Assembly (NCBI GenBank): GCA_017979445.1
Contig: CM030713.1
Coordinates: forward strand, 31,339,915 to 31,403,914
Source: Akebia trifoliata
Lineage: Eukaryota; Streptophyta; Magnoliopsida; Ranunculales; Lardizabalaceae
Length of the DNA stretch: 64,000 nt
Direction: 5' to 3'
Under the pieces are notes generated by a model that was not told the origin of the DNA, did no database searches, and saw only the letters and a program-made list of their open reading frames with translations. Each line of letters starts with the position of its first letter. Within the stretch, counting starts at the first letter, position 1. Of this stretch, positions 9,901 through 21,800 are shown piece after piece. Position numbers and translations under genes: made by a program.

Positions 9901-10814
9901 TAGAGAAAATAAATCATAACTCGCATGAAACAATTGAGCACGAATCACAATTTTTTTTTTTTTTTCAAACTCTGTGTGAGAAATAAAAATATAAAATGAG
10001 AGTAGCGCTTTATATAGTGTTTGGTTTAACAATAGAAAAACTTTTAGTTTGGAGAGAAAAAAAAGGGGTAGAGTTGTAAATTTTAGTGTTCTTATCAGTC
10101 AGGAGCATTTCTTTTCTCTCCATTAATCTCTGATTTGGAGAAGAAAAACTAACTGATCCATTATTTTTCTTTTCTCTCCTCACTTAACAATCCAAAGAAC
10201 AGAAATGGAGAGACAGAGAGAGACTTAACTTTTTTTATATTATTTTTTCCTCTCTCAATTCAAGCATAGATCCAAATCAAGGATAGTGTTAACATTGTAA
10301 AAACTGAACCAATCAATCTTTCTTGAAACTAACCCAAGAGGCAAGAGGTTTCCATCCAACGAAACAAAAAAAAATCCCCTTCACCAATTTACAACTACCA
10401 AGTCCAAAGATCAAAGTCATCCGATTTTTTAGGTGGCTGTGGATAGTTTATCTGACAGGGTCAATTTGGTCATTTCACTATTCATTTTATTTATTTCACA
10501 AATGCTATTGGTGCAAGCAGAACTCCCAAAAAATACTTCCATTTCCACCGCAACATAGAGAAACAAACAAGAATAAACGGAATTTATCTTTATTAAATTG
10601 GGTCTCAAGAGAGAGAGACAGAACAAATACCATAAAGATAATGTCGAGAGAGAGAGAGAGAGACCTCGTAGGAATTGGTAGAGAAGGGACGGCGATCAAA
10701 TCGCTTCGCAATTTCCATCATCTTTTGTAGGCGCTCATGTTGGCGTTCTCGATAACGAAGATACGCAAGCAAACCAGTACCTACAGTCGTGGCGAATATC
10801 AGATGCGGCAACAT
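6973..10814 (-). CDS. MSP1/ATAD1-like AAA ATPase, copy 1 (intact)
   Basis: Five exons, all with GT/AG borders and matching phases: 10,665-10,814; 9,450-9,753; 8,719-8,877; 7,733-8,028; 6,973-7,224. They encode 386 aa. Residues ~1-18 are a hydrophobic N-terminal anchor ([14 protein letters not shown]...), followed by basic [12 protein letters not shown]. The AAA module has Walker [11 protein letters not shown], Walker [11 protein letters not shown], pore/linker [13 protein letters not shown], sensor-1 LAATNRP and the arginine-finger region AILRRF, then [12 protein letters not shown] typical of the plant family. MSP1/ATAD1 enzymes extract mislocalised tail-anchored proteins from the mitochondrial outer membrane and peroxisomes. 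That role is expected but not shown here. The protein ends in an unusual hydrophobic tail, [16 protein letters not shown]. The start is the first ATG in frame; the two upstream codons TTG GAG are not initiation codons. Confidence 0.93.
7398..7571. repeat. Foldback element (C-rich family) in intron 4 of MSP1-like copy 1
   Basis: GCGTGATAATATGACGCCCC is followed by a C/T-rich expansion (7,415-7,450). The right end is GTGCGTCAGAAAATCATTAC. It lies between exons 4 and 5. Orthologous copies are at 18,161 and 31,029, with different lengths of the C-rich part. Confidence 0.6.
8065..8087. repeat. (ATA)n microsatellite in intron 3, copy 1
   Basis: A TAA/ATA trinucleotide run beside exon 4. It is longer at the same place in copy 2 (about 18,824-18,865) and absent in copy 3. 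Confidence 0.85.
8526..8546. repeat. (CA)n microsatellite in intron 3, copy 1
   Basis: About ten CA dinucleotides follow GGCATCCA. The paralogous sites in copies 2 and 3 have only three to five. Confidence 0.85.
9247..9392. repeat. Foldback hairpin in intron 2, copy 1
   Basis: The arm ATACTCTCCTGACGTGGCAT pairs with ATGTCACATCAGGAGAGTAT. The loop contains TATCCCAAGGAAAAAAAAGAT and ATATATGATTATGG, the shared core. The copy in unit 2 is at 24,511 and a collapsed copy in unit 3 is at 32,873. Confidence 0.7.
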
Positions 10815-11037
10815 CTCCAACCCCTTACCCCCTCTTTGTCTTTCGATCGATTCTCTACAAATTCTTTAGGATTTGCAGACAGAGAGTGAGTAGTCTACCT
10901 TCAACTCTGCAAGTCTTCCACATTTTCTCCTTAAAAGTTACCCAACCCAACTTTACCTTTTTAACTTTTTCATATTCTCTCTCACAAAGTTATTACTTTT
11001 TAAAATAAAATAAAATAACATAAAAGAAACTCTTCAA
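10815..11037 (-). promoter_or_regulatory. 5' flank of MSP1-like copy 1
   Basis: The sequence is conserved to about 10,990 with the other two copies (for example GATCGATTCTCTACAAATT). It is then pyrimidine- and AT-rich. No TATA box stands out. It presumably holds the 5' UTR and core promoter, by position only. Confidence 0.35.
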
Positions 11038-13454
11038 GGTGCTGATTGATTCAACTCCTTAAAATTGCTGTCAAAATCTGTTGTCTGAATTTGCTGTAAA
11101 AATTTGAAAAGTTGAAAAACTTGTTTGATAGAACTTTTTAAAACTGCTGTACTGTTGACTAGAATCTGATTGTGGACTGTTTGATACAGCTTCTAAAATC
11201 TGCTGTAGTAGGGTAAAATGATCAGAATGCCCTTAAGGTTGATAATGCAACCAGAATGCATAAAAATTACCAGAATACCCCTATACATATATAATTACAC
11301 TAAATATATATAAATATAATAAAATTATATAAAAAATTAAAAAAATAATTATTTTAATTTTAAAATGTTTATAACTCTATAAAAAATTATAGAGAAATTT
11401 ATAATTCTATAGAAATTTCGGCAACATCTCCTCTTAAAAATAGACATATAAAATTTTCCTGATAAACAAAATACCTGTATAATACACAATCCAACATAAT
11501 TTACACAGAATGCATCAAAAATTACTAAAATACCCCTATAAATATATAATTACACTAAATATAGATAAATATGATAAAATTCTATAAAAATTTTGACAGC
11601 ATCTCCTTTTGATATACAAGATAAGCCTTAACATATATATCGAACATTTTTCCATTAAAAGTAGCAAACCCACTCAAGTAGATAAAGATGAAGATGAAGA
11701 AAAATAGAAATTTATAATATGGCACAAGGTTAGCCAAGCAAAACAGACTCGCACATGCCTTATTTATCTATAAAAGATGTTGAAAAGGATAATTGTTTAA
11801 AGTATTTTAAAAAATTATTAAGAAACAAGAAAACCTAAGAGGTGAGATGCCTACAAAGGAAGAAAGGAAAAAAAATTAGAGTATTCTTCCCCATTATCAA
11901 TGAAAACTCATTTAAAGACAAAGAAATCTCCTAAAATCTATATAAAAAATAAATATAAAAATCAACAACCGCCTCTGATTTTGATTCAAAGGGTACATCT
12001 TTTCTTTTTTATAAGTGAAAGTTTTATTAAAACGAGAAAATGGTGGTCAACTAAACCAGCCCAAAGGGGCTATATTAAACTCGTGCTTGTGATGTTCAAG
12101 CTACATTAGAAGTACATCATGACCACGAGTTATAAGTGAAGCTTTCTAAATGCATATGCAGTCAAACCAAGATAGAATACTTAGGCCATCTCATATCACA
12201 GGATGGAGTTGTTGTTGATCCACAAAAGATTGCAAACATTGCATCTAGCAAATTAATAGAGGCTATTTTGATCCAAAATGAACAGCCCCTTGCATTTAAG
12301 AGTAAGGCATTATCTAGACAACATTTGGTACTATCTAATTACAAGAAAGAGATGCTTTTTTTCACTCCTTTTTTTCCCCCAATTTTTAAACAGATTACAA
12401 TCATAAATTCCGAATAATGAACCCAATTACAAATCTTTGCCCTAAATTACTAACTATAAACTAAACCATCCAATCAATAAACCCTAATTAGATGTTCTGG
12501 ACTAGAAATCAGTAAAATCAATTGGTATCACTAATCTGATCCAGAAGAAACTAAAAAATAAAGAAAATGTCCATAAATTACATAACAAGAATGCCTGAAA
12601 CTCCTTCAAAATTTATCACAAAAAATAAATATATTTATTGAATATAAAAGAGACAATAATATTCCAAAAAAATCAAAGAGAAATTTGAAATAATCCTAAC
12701 AGAAATCTACCAAGAAATTAGCAATTATAAATAACCCTAACAAAAACATTTATGCTGTAAATCCAACATTCACTATGAAATTTAGTCAAAAATTAGTCAT
12801 GATAATTGAAATTGATGAGAGAGGGAGGGAGAGAAAGAGAATGCTCACAGTCGTCAATGACGTCAATGGAAAAAAGAGCAAACAGAGAGATTGCGTTGGA
12901 TTGGACTTCAAATCGTTGTCGTCAATGGTGTCGATAGCAAACGAGGTCTTCAATGGCGTCGATCGACGTCGCTGTCTTGATCGGAGTTAGATTCAACGAG
13001 AAATGGCGTCGATGGGTTTCAAAAGCTTCCTGTTTACAGTCGTCGTCAATGGGTTTTGATTTAACGATTAGCACTTCACCGTCGTCGATGGGTTTCGATC
13101 GAAATGATGGTCGTCGTCGATGTCGAGGTGGGTCACTGATACTGTTGAAATCGATGAGAGAGAGTGAGTGATAAAAACGAAGACAGTAGAAGTTTTTTAT
13201 CGCGGACTGTGCGTGGAAATAGGATATATGACGAAGGATAATTTCGTCATTTCACTCGATCATTTTAAAACGCAGTTGCGCGAAGATGCTCTCATGCGCT
13301 TCTCGTTTCATCGCTTTTTTTTTCACAAAATTGCGTTTTCAAATTCAAAACGCTGCGTTTAGAAGCGGTATCAAACACTCAAATAATTGTAAATCATAGC
13401 TTTTTGACGCAAACGCCGTTAAAGTTGCGTTTAGAAGCGCAATCAATCGCCTCC
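11038..13454. mobile_element. Probable TIR element private to unit 1 (composite)
   Basis: The left end GGTGCTGATTGATTCAACTCC is mirrored by a right end reading, inverted, GGAGGCGATTGATTGCG. Flanks are CAA (11,035-11,037) and TAA (13,455-13,457). Units 2 and 3 lack this 2.4-kb block between sequences resembling TAAAAGAAAC and ATATAATCGGATTTCAC. The interior holds a gypsy-like fragment at 12,136-12,360. No transposase was found. A Harbinger-like origin is inferred from the ends; the target duplication is imperfect. Confidence 0.45.
12136..12360 (+). pseudogene. Ty3/gypsy polyprotein fragment
   Basis: The translated frame has a reverse-transcriptase C-terminal signature (KCICSQTKIEYLGHLIS, then GVVVDPQKI). 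Without the usual intervening region it then joins RNase H-like sequence (LIQNEQPLAFKSKALS, then LSNYKKEML). This is a short, internally deleted retrotransposon remnant inside the 11,038-13,454 element. It is not functional. Confidence 0.75.
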
Positions 13455-13799
13455 TAAGGAACCGCAAAATATAATCGGATTTCACAAGGTGTACACATCA
13501 TAAAACTATACAAAACTATAAATCAATTACTTTTTAGTTTCAAATTTAGGAGTTCCATCCATATTTTGGAGTGACATTAAAATAGACTTCTAGATTGTAC
13601 ACCTCAGCATCAGCAATGTGTACATCGATGTTAATTGTAAGAATAATGCTGAAGTGAGCTCAAGATTGAACCTCTCGTTGCACACCCTAACCTGAAAGTG
13701 TATAGGAATCATAGATTTTATCAAAGCTTAAGGTGTTTGTGATAAGTTTTTTTGAGAAAAGTGATTTTGAAATTGAAAATTAAGATGCATGATTTGTTA

Positions 13800-14560
13800 G
13801 TGCAATAAAGGCAACAAAATACTTTGAATGTAAAAGACAAGAAGTCGGAATCGATGATCGATGATGATTGGAGACAACTTTACTTGAAGGCAAGGGTTAC
13901 CATTCACTTGTGCTTAGCGAATGAAGTATTGTTCAGCATTATTAGGGAAAAGACAACAAAAAAGTTATGAGAGAAATTAGAAAGATTGTACCAAATGAAG
14001 TCCCTTACCAAATTATATTTTTTTAAAAAGTCTCAGAGCATTTAAATAAATTTAACAATCTCATTTGTCAACTTGAAAGCATCATAGTGAAGATGGAGGA
14101 TGAGGATAAGACTGTTATATTTCTTTGCATGTTGTTGAAATCTTATAATAACCTTGTGATTACATTAAGTTATAACAAAGACGATTCTCTTGATTTGGAC
14201 TACATTTTTTGTGCTATTCTTGTCGATGAATTAGCGTCTTTGGGTAGTTCAATTGATTCGAAAACGAAAGTACTTGTAACAAGATGTAGATCGAACGAGC
14301 GAGATAATTCATCAAAGAACCATATAATGAACAAGTTGAAGTTTTAATCAAAGTCAAAAGAGCCAAATGATAAAAATATGTGTTAGTTTTATGACAAGCT
14401 TGGGCATGTAAAGAATAATTGTTGGAAAAGTAAAGAGTCGGGTTCATACAAAGATTTTAATTCAGGTGGTGAAAAGCAAAATGAAGTCAAAGATGAAGCT
14501 AATAAAGTTGAAGAATCTATTTAGAATTGCATAAAAGAGGTGTTATTAATAAAATAAAAT
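13800..14560 (+). pseudogene. Ty1/copia gag fragment, unit 1
   Basis: Broken frames encode a copia-type gag: a UBN2-like segment (KMEDEDKTVIFLCMLLKSY, then NNLVITLSY) and a Lys/Asn/Ser-rich linker (SSIDSKTKVLVTRCRSNERD). A stop precedes a zinc-knuckle remnant (CXXYDKLGHVKNNCW, first half damaged). The same fragment occurs at 26,690-27,430 and 34,850-35,600, so it predates the triplication. Confidence 0.75.
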
Positions 14561-14934
14561 ATAATAAAAATAATAAAAATAAATAAATAAATAAAATCCA
14601 ATAATTGAAAATATCTTCAAGATAAGTCTCTTCATGATATGTATAAATCCCAATCATTCATGGGTCAACGGAACCTTACTCTAAATTAAAAATGAAAACT
14701 ACCATGGCGACCAATGTTCATTAGAAAATGTAATGGTGTTTTTTATTCAAGTGTTTGTTTGGTTAAATTTTATATGCATTTAAAGTATTTCATGAATATT
14801 TGTTTATTTGTAAAGTAGTTTGACGCTACCAATTTGTAAAGCATCAACTTGATTTGCCAATGGATGGAAAAGCCCTAAAATATAATGTTTGATCTCAATG
14901 TCCGTTTCGCTATTATTATAAAGATTAATGCTGG
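14561..14934. other. Unit-conserved non-coding block
   Basis: AT-rich sequence conserved in all three tandem units (CATGGGTCAACGGAACCTTAC at 14,657, 27,515 and 35,683). No exon is seen. Confidence 0.5.
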
Positions 14935-15078
14935 AGTGATCTCAGTGAGAGATTCATGGGGGACATCTTGATATGGTGGCATGCGCATGCCCATAAATGC
15001 ATTTTCTTCAAGATAGGAATAAAATGTATCTACGGACATGTGCAAGCCACCACATAAGTATCCCCCGCTGAGGTCACT
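14935..15078. repeat. Foldback hairpin, unit 1
   Basis: The arm AGTGATCTCAGTG...GGGGGACAT...TGGTGGCATG pairs with CATGTGCAAGCCACCACAT...CCCCC...GAGGTCACT. The centre is ATTTTCTTCAAGATAGGAAT with the shared core flanks CATAAATG and TATCTACGG. Copies are at 27,790 and 35,971. Confidence 0.6.
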
Positions 15079-15675
15079 GTAGCATGACTATTCTAAATTA
15101 GATGGTGGCATGTGCAAACACACGTGTATCAAACAAGTTTTTTTGTAATTTAAAATATTAAGTAAAGGGTTTTTAAAGATTAATAGTAAAACGTATGCCA
15201 CTTGCAATTTTGTTGTTGTTTTTTCTTCTTCCCAAAATGACCTTTATTGTGTTAAGTTTAAATCTAAAGGTGCGGGGGAATTTGGTGTGGAACCACTTCT
15301 ACTCCACATTATCTCATTGTGATAGAAAATATGTATTTTGGATATTTTGAAAAGTTCTATCAAGTTTCCAATTCGGAGAAATGAAAGATCAAAATTGTCA
15401 ACATCAACGATTTAAACATTGACTGTAGCTATTGAATCATTGACCTCAATGATTTTGATTTTTCAAAGTCAACACTAAATATATCTTCTCAAAATATCTA
15501 AAATACAGATTTCTCAAATCTCAAATACGAAAAGGAAACTAGAAACCAAAGAGAAAAGAAGAATGGAAGGATCTAAATTGAATTTGTGTGACTCCGACAA
15601 TCCAAACACTTCTCTCTATTTTCTCTCTCTTCACCATTTCTATCTGTATTTCTTTTGGATCTCCCATTAATTTTT
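15079..15675. other. Right-hand block of unit 1, possible decayed 5' gene end
   Basis: Conserved in all three units. It ends in a short open frame starting ATGGAAGGATCTAAATTG at 15,563, also at 28,815 and, with a preceding ATGA, at 36,925. It is followed by TCTCTATTTTCTCTC. This could be the first exon of a lost gene. The product is not recognised. Confidence 0.3.
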
Positions 15676-15905
15676 TAGAAGGTAAGCTGGGGGTTAGACA
15701 GACCCCCGACCAGCTATATTAAATTAACAAAAAGAACATTACACTCTCAAGAAAAGTTGCTCAGAAGCGTCTCTCTCAATAATTTGACTCAAATCCCTAG
15801 ATCGAGGGGGAGACCTTTGAATTAGATTAGAAGACAGCATAAACGAAGCTAGGTGATTAGCAGCTCGATTGGCCTCTTTGTAGGTGTGCTCATAATTATG
15901 CCATT
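15676..15905 (-). mobile_element. LINE 3'-end fragment at the unit 1/unit 2 junction
   Basis: On the minus strand the sequence encodes the end of a plant L1-type RNase H region (YEHTYKEANRAANHLASF), a stop, then a 3' UTR and an A-rich end abutting GGGAGATCC. It is 5'-truncated. The same fragment sits at the unit 2/unit 3 junction but is missing from the outer borders of the array. Confidence 0.7.
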
Positions 15906-16052
15906 AGGATCATCAAGATCAATCTTCAACTGGGTTGATGGATAGATTAACTACCTACTGTAATCCGATCCAAATCTAATCTAACCGAGGATTTGATCTT
16001 CAATCCCTGGAATGGCCGCAAACTTACACATCAGTAAAGACAGAATTTTATA

Positions 16053-16056
16053 GGGG

Positions 16057-16089
<33 letters not shown>

Positions 16090-17325
16090 CCTATATAAAA
16101 TAATATTTCTTAAAAAGATAATAATTTTTGAAAAATTATCAAAATTAACCAAAATCAACCTTCTAATGATCAATTTTCTTTTTCTTTTTAAAATAAAAAA
16201 TTCGACCCTTAAAAGATCCAATTTTTTATATATTTTAATATAGGTAACTTAATCATTACTCCAAACTCATATTAATCAAAATAAGGGCCTTTTAGTGTAA
16301 ACTTTAATATAGGTAAGTAGTGTAAACTTTAATATTGTAATGAAAACAACTTAGTTGAAGGAGCATACTTGGCTGGCAGACTTGATTAGCAAAAAACAAG
16401 TACCACTCCGGGTATTTACATGGAATGAATGGTTAATGGAGTTCCTTTAAGTCTTCAAATGATACTAATGCTCTCTCGAAGCTGGGCTGATCCAAGATGT
16501 GGTAGTACTTTAGCTCTTGAAACAAATATATTTTTTTTTCAAATGACACTTCCAATGTTTTAATATTTAAGAGTGTTTCTACTAATTTGACAGGTAATTG
16601 GTTGATATGCAAAGAAAAATGAGGGACTTGACCTCAGGAACTCTTGCTGTTGCTCTCAAGGAAAGATGGACAGCTCAACATTTATTTATGTGAGTATCTT
16701 TCTGTCCAACTTCGAAATTTTGACAACAATATAAATAGTTTTATTTGTCTTTTTAATGTTTCGGTTTTTGGCTCAAGAAACAAAAAAAAATTAAATAACC
16801 TCGCGTACAAAAAGACCCATGGAAACTACTAAATAATTGAATTTATAAAGAACAGAAGGTTTAAATTTAAAAAAGAAAATCCTGTAAATATAAGTGGGTA
16901 CAGCTTTGTACTGGTTGTATGTGTTTATATGGTCTCTCTGTCTTTTTAAAGTAGTCTAATAATGGAAGACATGAAGTTTACTCTTATTTCTTCCTATATG
17001 ACCGAGATTGACTAACTACTTACCAATATTAAAGTTTACACTAAAAGACCCTTATTTTGATTAATATAAGTATGGAGTAATGATTAAGTTACCTATATTT
17101 AAAAAAAGAAATCGACCCTTTAAGGATTGAAATTTTGATTTTTTTTTTTAAATCAATGACCGTAATTTTTGACTTAAAAAAAAAAAAAAAAGACGGACCA
17201 CAATTTTTTACTTTGAAAAAAATCAACTCTTTAAAAACCGCTTTTAGTTCATTTTGATAATTTTTCAATAATTATTACCTTTTTAAAAATTATTATTTTA
17301 TATAGATTTTTTTTATAATTTCCCC
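16053..17325. mobile_element. Mutator-like (MULE) element with 9-bp target duplication, unit 2
   Basis: Flanked by AATTTTATA at 16,044-16,052 and 17,326-17,334. Unit 1 has the empty site with one copy (AATTTTATG at 6,590). The terminal inverted repeats start GGGGAAATT and extend about 280-300 bp (for example TTAATCATTACTCCAAACT, inverted at the right). The 1,273-bp element encodes no transposase. Its interior (about 16,346-16,990) is unrelated to the TIRs and contains an exon-like stretch bounded by TTTGACAG and GTGAGTATC around 16,596-16,690. This suggests captured host sequence (Pack-MULE); the source gene was not recognised. Confidence 0.85.
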
Positions 17326-17351
17326 AATTTTATATATCATATAAAAACCAA

Positions 17352-17540
17352 GAGTCATGATAGTATAACGCCCCCCTCTGACACACACACACACACCCCG
17401 ATGCCCCCATCACAGAACTGTAAATCATTTGCCTCTGGACACGCAAGAGAAAGATTTATGATTATGTGTATCCCGAGGTAAATGACGCATGGTACTGTGA
17501 TGGGGTGTGTGCCAAAGTAGGGCGTTAAATAATCATAACA
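17352..17540. repeat. Foldback element (C-rich family), unit 2
   Basis: GAGTCATGATAGTATAACGCC to GGGCGTTAAATAATCATAAC. It is orthologous to 6,616-6,801. The loop carries GAGAAAGATTTATGATTATG and TATCCCGAGG. Confidence 0.6.
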
Positions 17541-17778
17541 CAAAAACAAATTACAAATGGCTTAAAGTTCACAGTGATCCTGTAGAGACTGGACTCAAAT
17601 GCATAGAAGGGTGATATAAGAGTATGCCTCAAAACACTCAAGATTACAAGAATCCTAATTAAAACATATCCATGTCTTAAGTCCTTGACAAATACTAATT
17701 TGGAAACATTTTAAGAACGACTGGAAATGTAAAAAAAGAACAAAACAAGAAGTAATTGAAGTGTCCTGATAATATGGT

Positions 17779-18821
17779 CTAAGGTTGGACAGTATGAGCT
17801 CCGAATACCAGAGATCGCAATCTGGACCTGATCCCCTCCTCAATCCTTGAACTTGCTCCCACTGATCCTGAGCTTAACATACTGTACTCACTTGCCACAA
17901 CACTGGTCTTTCTTGAAGTGCCAAGTACTCTCTCAAAATCTGACTGCGATAGTGGTCTTGATATCTAGAACAAACAAGCAAGAGTGTAACAAAAGAAAAT
18001 TTTCCAATAAATGTTTCCCCTATTTATATTTTTATTTCATTGGGAACAATCTAATAAGAAATAATTCATTTCCCCCCCAAAATGATAGCTACTTTGTTCC
18101 ATGAAACTAAGGAAATTTGATTATAGACACGGGAAGCAAGGTGGGTTATTTGATTATGAGGCGTGATAATACGACGCCCCCCCCCCCCCCCCTCTCCTCT
18201 CTCTCTCCTTCTGACACATGCTCTCTGGGGATACACAAGAAAAAGATTTGTCGTAATATGTATCCCGAGGCAAATGATCTTCGGTTTTGTGATGGGAGCG
18301 TACAGAGGCGTGTGTCAGAAAATCATTACACTTTGATTATAGACTCGTAATATAAATTACTGTCTGGATTCACGTAAATTAAGAATAGATTACAAAACAT
18401 AGACACCGGATGAACAAATAATTATTGTCAATCTTGCACATAAGATATAACAACATTTAAGCCACACTAATTATTATGAGGCATACTTACAAGAGATGTG
18501 TCGCCCTTTTTTTCAGCATCTAATAGGTCCCTGATAGGGAAGTATGATGCTTTCTTGCAGAGCTCGAAAAGATCTGAACCAGAGTATCCTTGGCACAAGC
18601 TGGCAATTTCAACAAAGTCGACGTTGTCTTCTACATTCTCATCCTTCAAAATCAGCTTCAGTATCTTGACTCTTTCGCTGCAGTTTGGTAACCCAATCTC
18701 AAAGGCTTGTGGAAAACGCCTAAGTATTGCCTCGTCAAGGTCTGCTGGCCGGTTGGTTGCTGCAAGTACCATCACCCGAGCATTCTCTACAGTAACTCTC
18801 CAAGATAAGTACCTTTTTTTT

Positions 18822-18869
<48 letters not shown>

Positions 18870-21800
18870 CAGATTTTGGAATTTTTTTTTTTTTGATAAG
18901 TAGCAATTCATTCATAAACAAAACTAGGCCAGTCGAGATGACCGACCTAGCAAGACTTTACATCGGAGGACTACTCATAAGGAATACAACAAATCCCATC
19001 CCAATTAAAAACAAAATCCTCGAAGAAAACTCCCCTAAACTCTTTGAATACTTTGGACCAGAAAAAGATAAGACCCACAATGGATATAATTGTATCTCTA
19101 CAATCTTTCTGCTTCCCCTCGAATATACGCCTATTTCTCTCAAGCCACACTCCCCAACAGATTGCAAATGGTGTAATACTCCACAACAATCTCTTTGTAC
19201 CACCAAACGAATAGCCAATTGAAGACCAACAACTGAAGAGTTCTTTTAATGTTTGTGGTAGACAGGATATAACTCCATACAAGTTCAAAAAGTGTGTCCA
19301 TATGCCATGCGCAAACTTACAATGAAGAAGAAGATGATCCGAAGATTCTCCATTGTCCATACATAGCACACAGCAACTCGCCCCGCACAAACCACGACGC
19401 ATCAGAAAATCCACCGTTTGAATTCTTCCTAAGGACGCCGTCCAAGTAAAGAAAGCAACTTTACTTGGTACTCTAGGACCCCAAATCGACACGTGAGGAA
19501 AGGAAATATCTCCATTATCGCATAAGGAGTGATAAAACGAGCGCACCGAAAACTTCCCATCCTTACTTGCCATCCACACTCTCTCATCTTCCCTTCCCGA
19601 ACGAAATTCTAAGCGTGAAGCTCCATCTACTAATCTAACAACATCTTCAAGTTCCAAATTGTCGAGACCTCTCCGAAGCCCAAGGTCCCATGCACATTCT
19701 CCTTCTATGGATCGTCGGACTGATGTGATTGGACTCCCTTTTTTTGAGGATAAGGAATACAAGTTCGGAAATACCTCCATAAGTGATCGGTTTCCACACC
19801 AAATATCTTCCCAAAATCTTACCCGGTTACCTTGACCCACTTTGAATTTAATTCTCGGATTGAATATCGACATGCTCTTCATGATACCTTTCCACATCCC
19901 ACAACCATGGGGATGTCTAATTGACCCGCTTTCCCACCCTGTCCGTTTAGTGCCATACTTTCCTTTTACAACTTGTCTCCACAGACTATCACCGTCAGTC
20001 CCAAACTTCCAAAGCCATTTTCCCTTCAATGCCAAATTCATTATCCCGAGTCTTCTAATTCCGAGGCCACCATACTTCTTGTCCAAGCAAACCTGTCTCC
20101 AACTAACTAGATGATGTTTCCTACTCCCAACTCTATCATGCCAAAGAAAATTGCGAAAAAGCTTATCTAGTCTTAGTTCCACACTTCGGGGCATTGAGAG
20201 TAAAGAAAGAAAGTAGACTGGGATACTAGATAGGACACTTTTTATCAGCGTCAATTTGCCCCCCTTGGAGAGATAATTAGCTTGCCACGCTGCTAGTTTC
20301 CTCTCAACCCTTTCTACTATCGGATCCCAGATCTCCACCCTTCTATATTGGGCCCCTAGCGGCAACCCCAAATAAGTGGACGGTAAACTACCCACTTTCC
20401 AACCCATCGAGGCCGCGAGAAGAGTAAGACATCTAACCATGCCCACCGGAAAAATCTTGCTTTTCTTCATATTTACTGGTATACCTGACACCGCTTCGAA
20501 ACAACATAACATTCCACTCAGTCTCCTTGTCTGCTCTATAGAGTCATCTAAGAAAATTAGTGTATCGTCCGCAAATTGGAGATGTGAAACAGTAACATTA
20601 GAACCTACTGAGAATCCCGCAAAAAAGCCATTCGATACCCCTCTTTCCATCATCTTTCCAAGTGTTTCTGCCACAATAATAAACAAGAATGGGGATAGAG
20701 GATCCCCTTGTCAAAGGCCTCTAGTACTCCTGAAAAAGCCGTGGGGTGATCCATTCACCAAAATCGAGAAGGAGGGGGAAGACACGCATGTCATGACCCA
20801 GGATATCCATTTTTTACCAAAACCCATTCTCCCCAACATGTATTCCAAGAACTGCCAACTGACGTGATCATAAGCCTTCTCAAGATCTACCTTACAAACC
20901 ACCCCTGCTTTACCAGACTTCAATCTAGAGTCAATACACTCATTTGCTATTAAAACCCCATCTAAAATCTGCCTCCCTTTAATGAACGCACTTTGGTTAC
21001 CCCCTATTAACCCTTGGATAACACCTTTTAATCTTTTCGCAAGGATGCTCGTGATAATTTTGTAACTAGTGTTCACCAAACTGATTGGTCTCAGATCTTT
21101 GATATCTTCGGTCCCCATTACTTTAGGCATCAGAGCGATAAAAGTGCAGTTAGAGCCGAGGTCTAATACTCCATTTCTAAAGAATTCCTCAATTACCGCA
21201 ATGAAATCACCTTTGATGATCTCCCAACAAGATGTGTAGAATTCCACAGGAAAACCATCTGGACCGGGAGCTTTATCACTTTTCATGCTTGAGATAACAC
21301 CCCAAATCTCATCCTCATCAACCGGCCTTTCCATCCAAACCCGTTGAACTTCAGAGACTCTATTGAATTGCAACAGATCGGGTTTTGGTCTGATACAAGA
21401 TTCGTCGGTGTACAACTTCGAGTAGAAGTCTACGATTCCTTTGGCGACCGCCACTTCTCCCTCCAAACATTCCCCATTTACAAATATTCTTGTAATGCGA
21501 TTGCTCCTATTTCGCGCATTGGCCATGCCGTGAAAGAACTTCGTGTTGCCGTCCCCTTCCTTAAGCCATCTCACTCTAGATTTCTGTTTCCAACTAATCT
21601 CTTCCATCAGTGCCAACCTTTGATATTTCTCACGAAGATTCATTCTCATTGTCCTGTCTTCTATAGAAATCGGGTTCAACTCTTCAATTCGGTCTATCTC
21701 CTCAATTCTCCCTAAAACTTCTTTTTTCTGCACGTCCACCTTGCCAAAAGACTCCTTATTCCATTCTTTTAGCACCGCCTTTAGGGCCTTCAACTTTTTT

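Noticed and set aside
10323..10730. 135-codon plus-strand ORF
   Set aside because: It is antisense to exon 1 and intron 1 of MSP1-like copy 1, is low in complexity and is not conserved as a frame in the other copies.
16053..17325. LTR retrotransposon interpretation of the 1.27-kb insertion
   Set aside because: The ends are inverted rather than direct repeats, and the target duplication is 9 bp, as in Mutator-like elements.
18498..18896. 132-codon plus-strand ORF with a poly-Asn stretch
   Set aside because: It is antisense to exon 4 of MSP1-like copy 2 and then runs into the (TAA)n microsatellite.
20376..20867. Plus-strand ORFs of 60-160 codons between 19,800 and 23,400
   Set aside because: They are antisense shadows of the LINE ORF1/ORF2 coding sequence.
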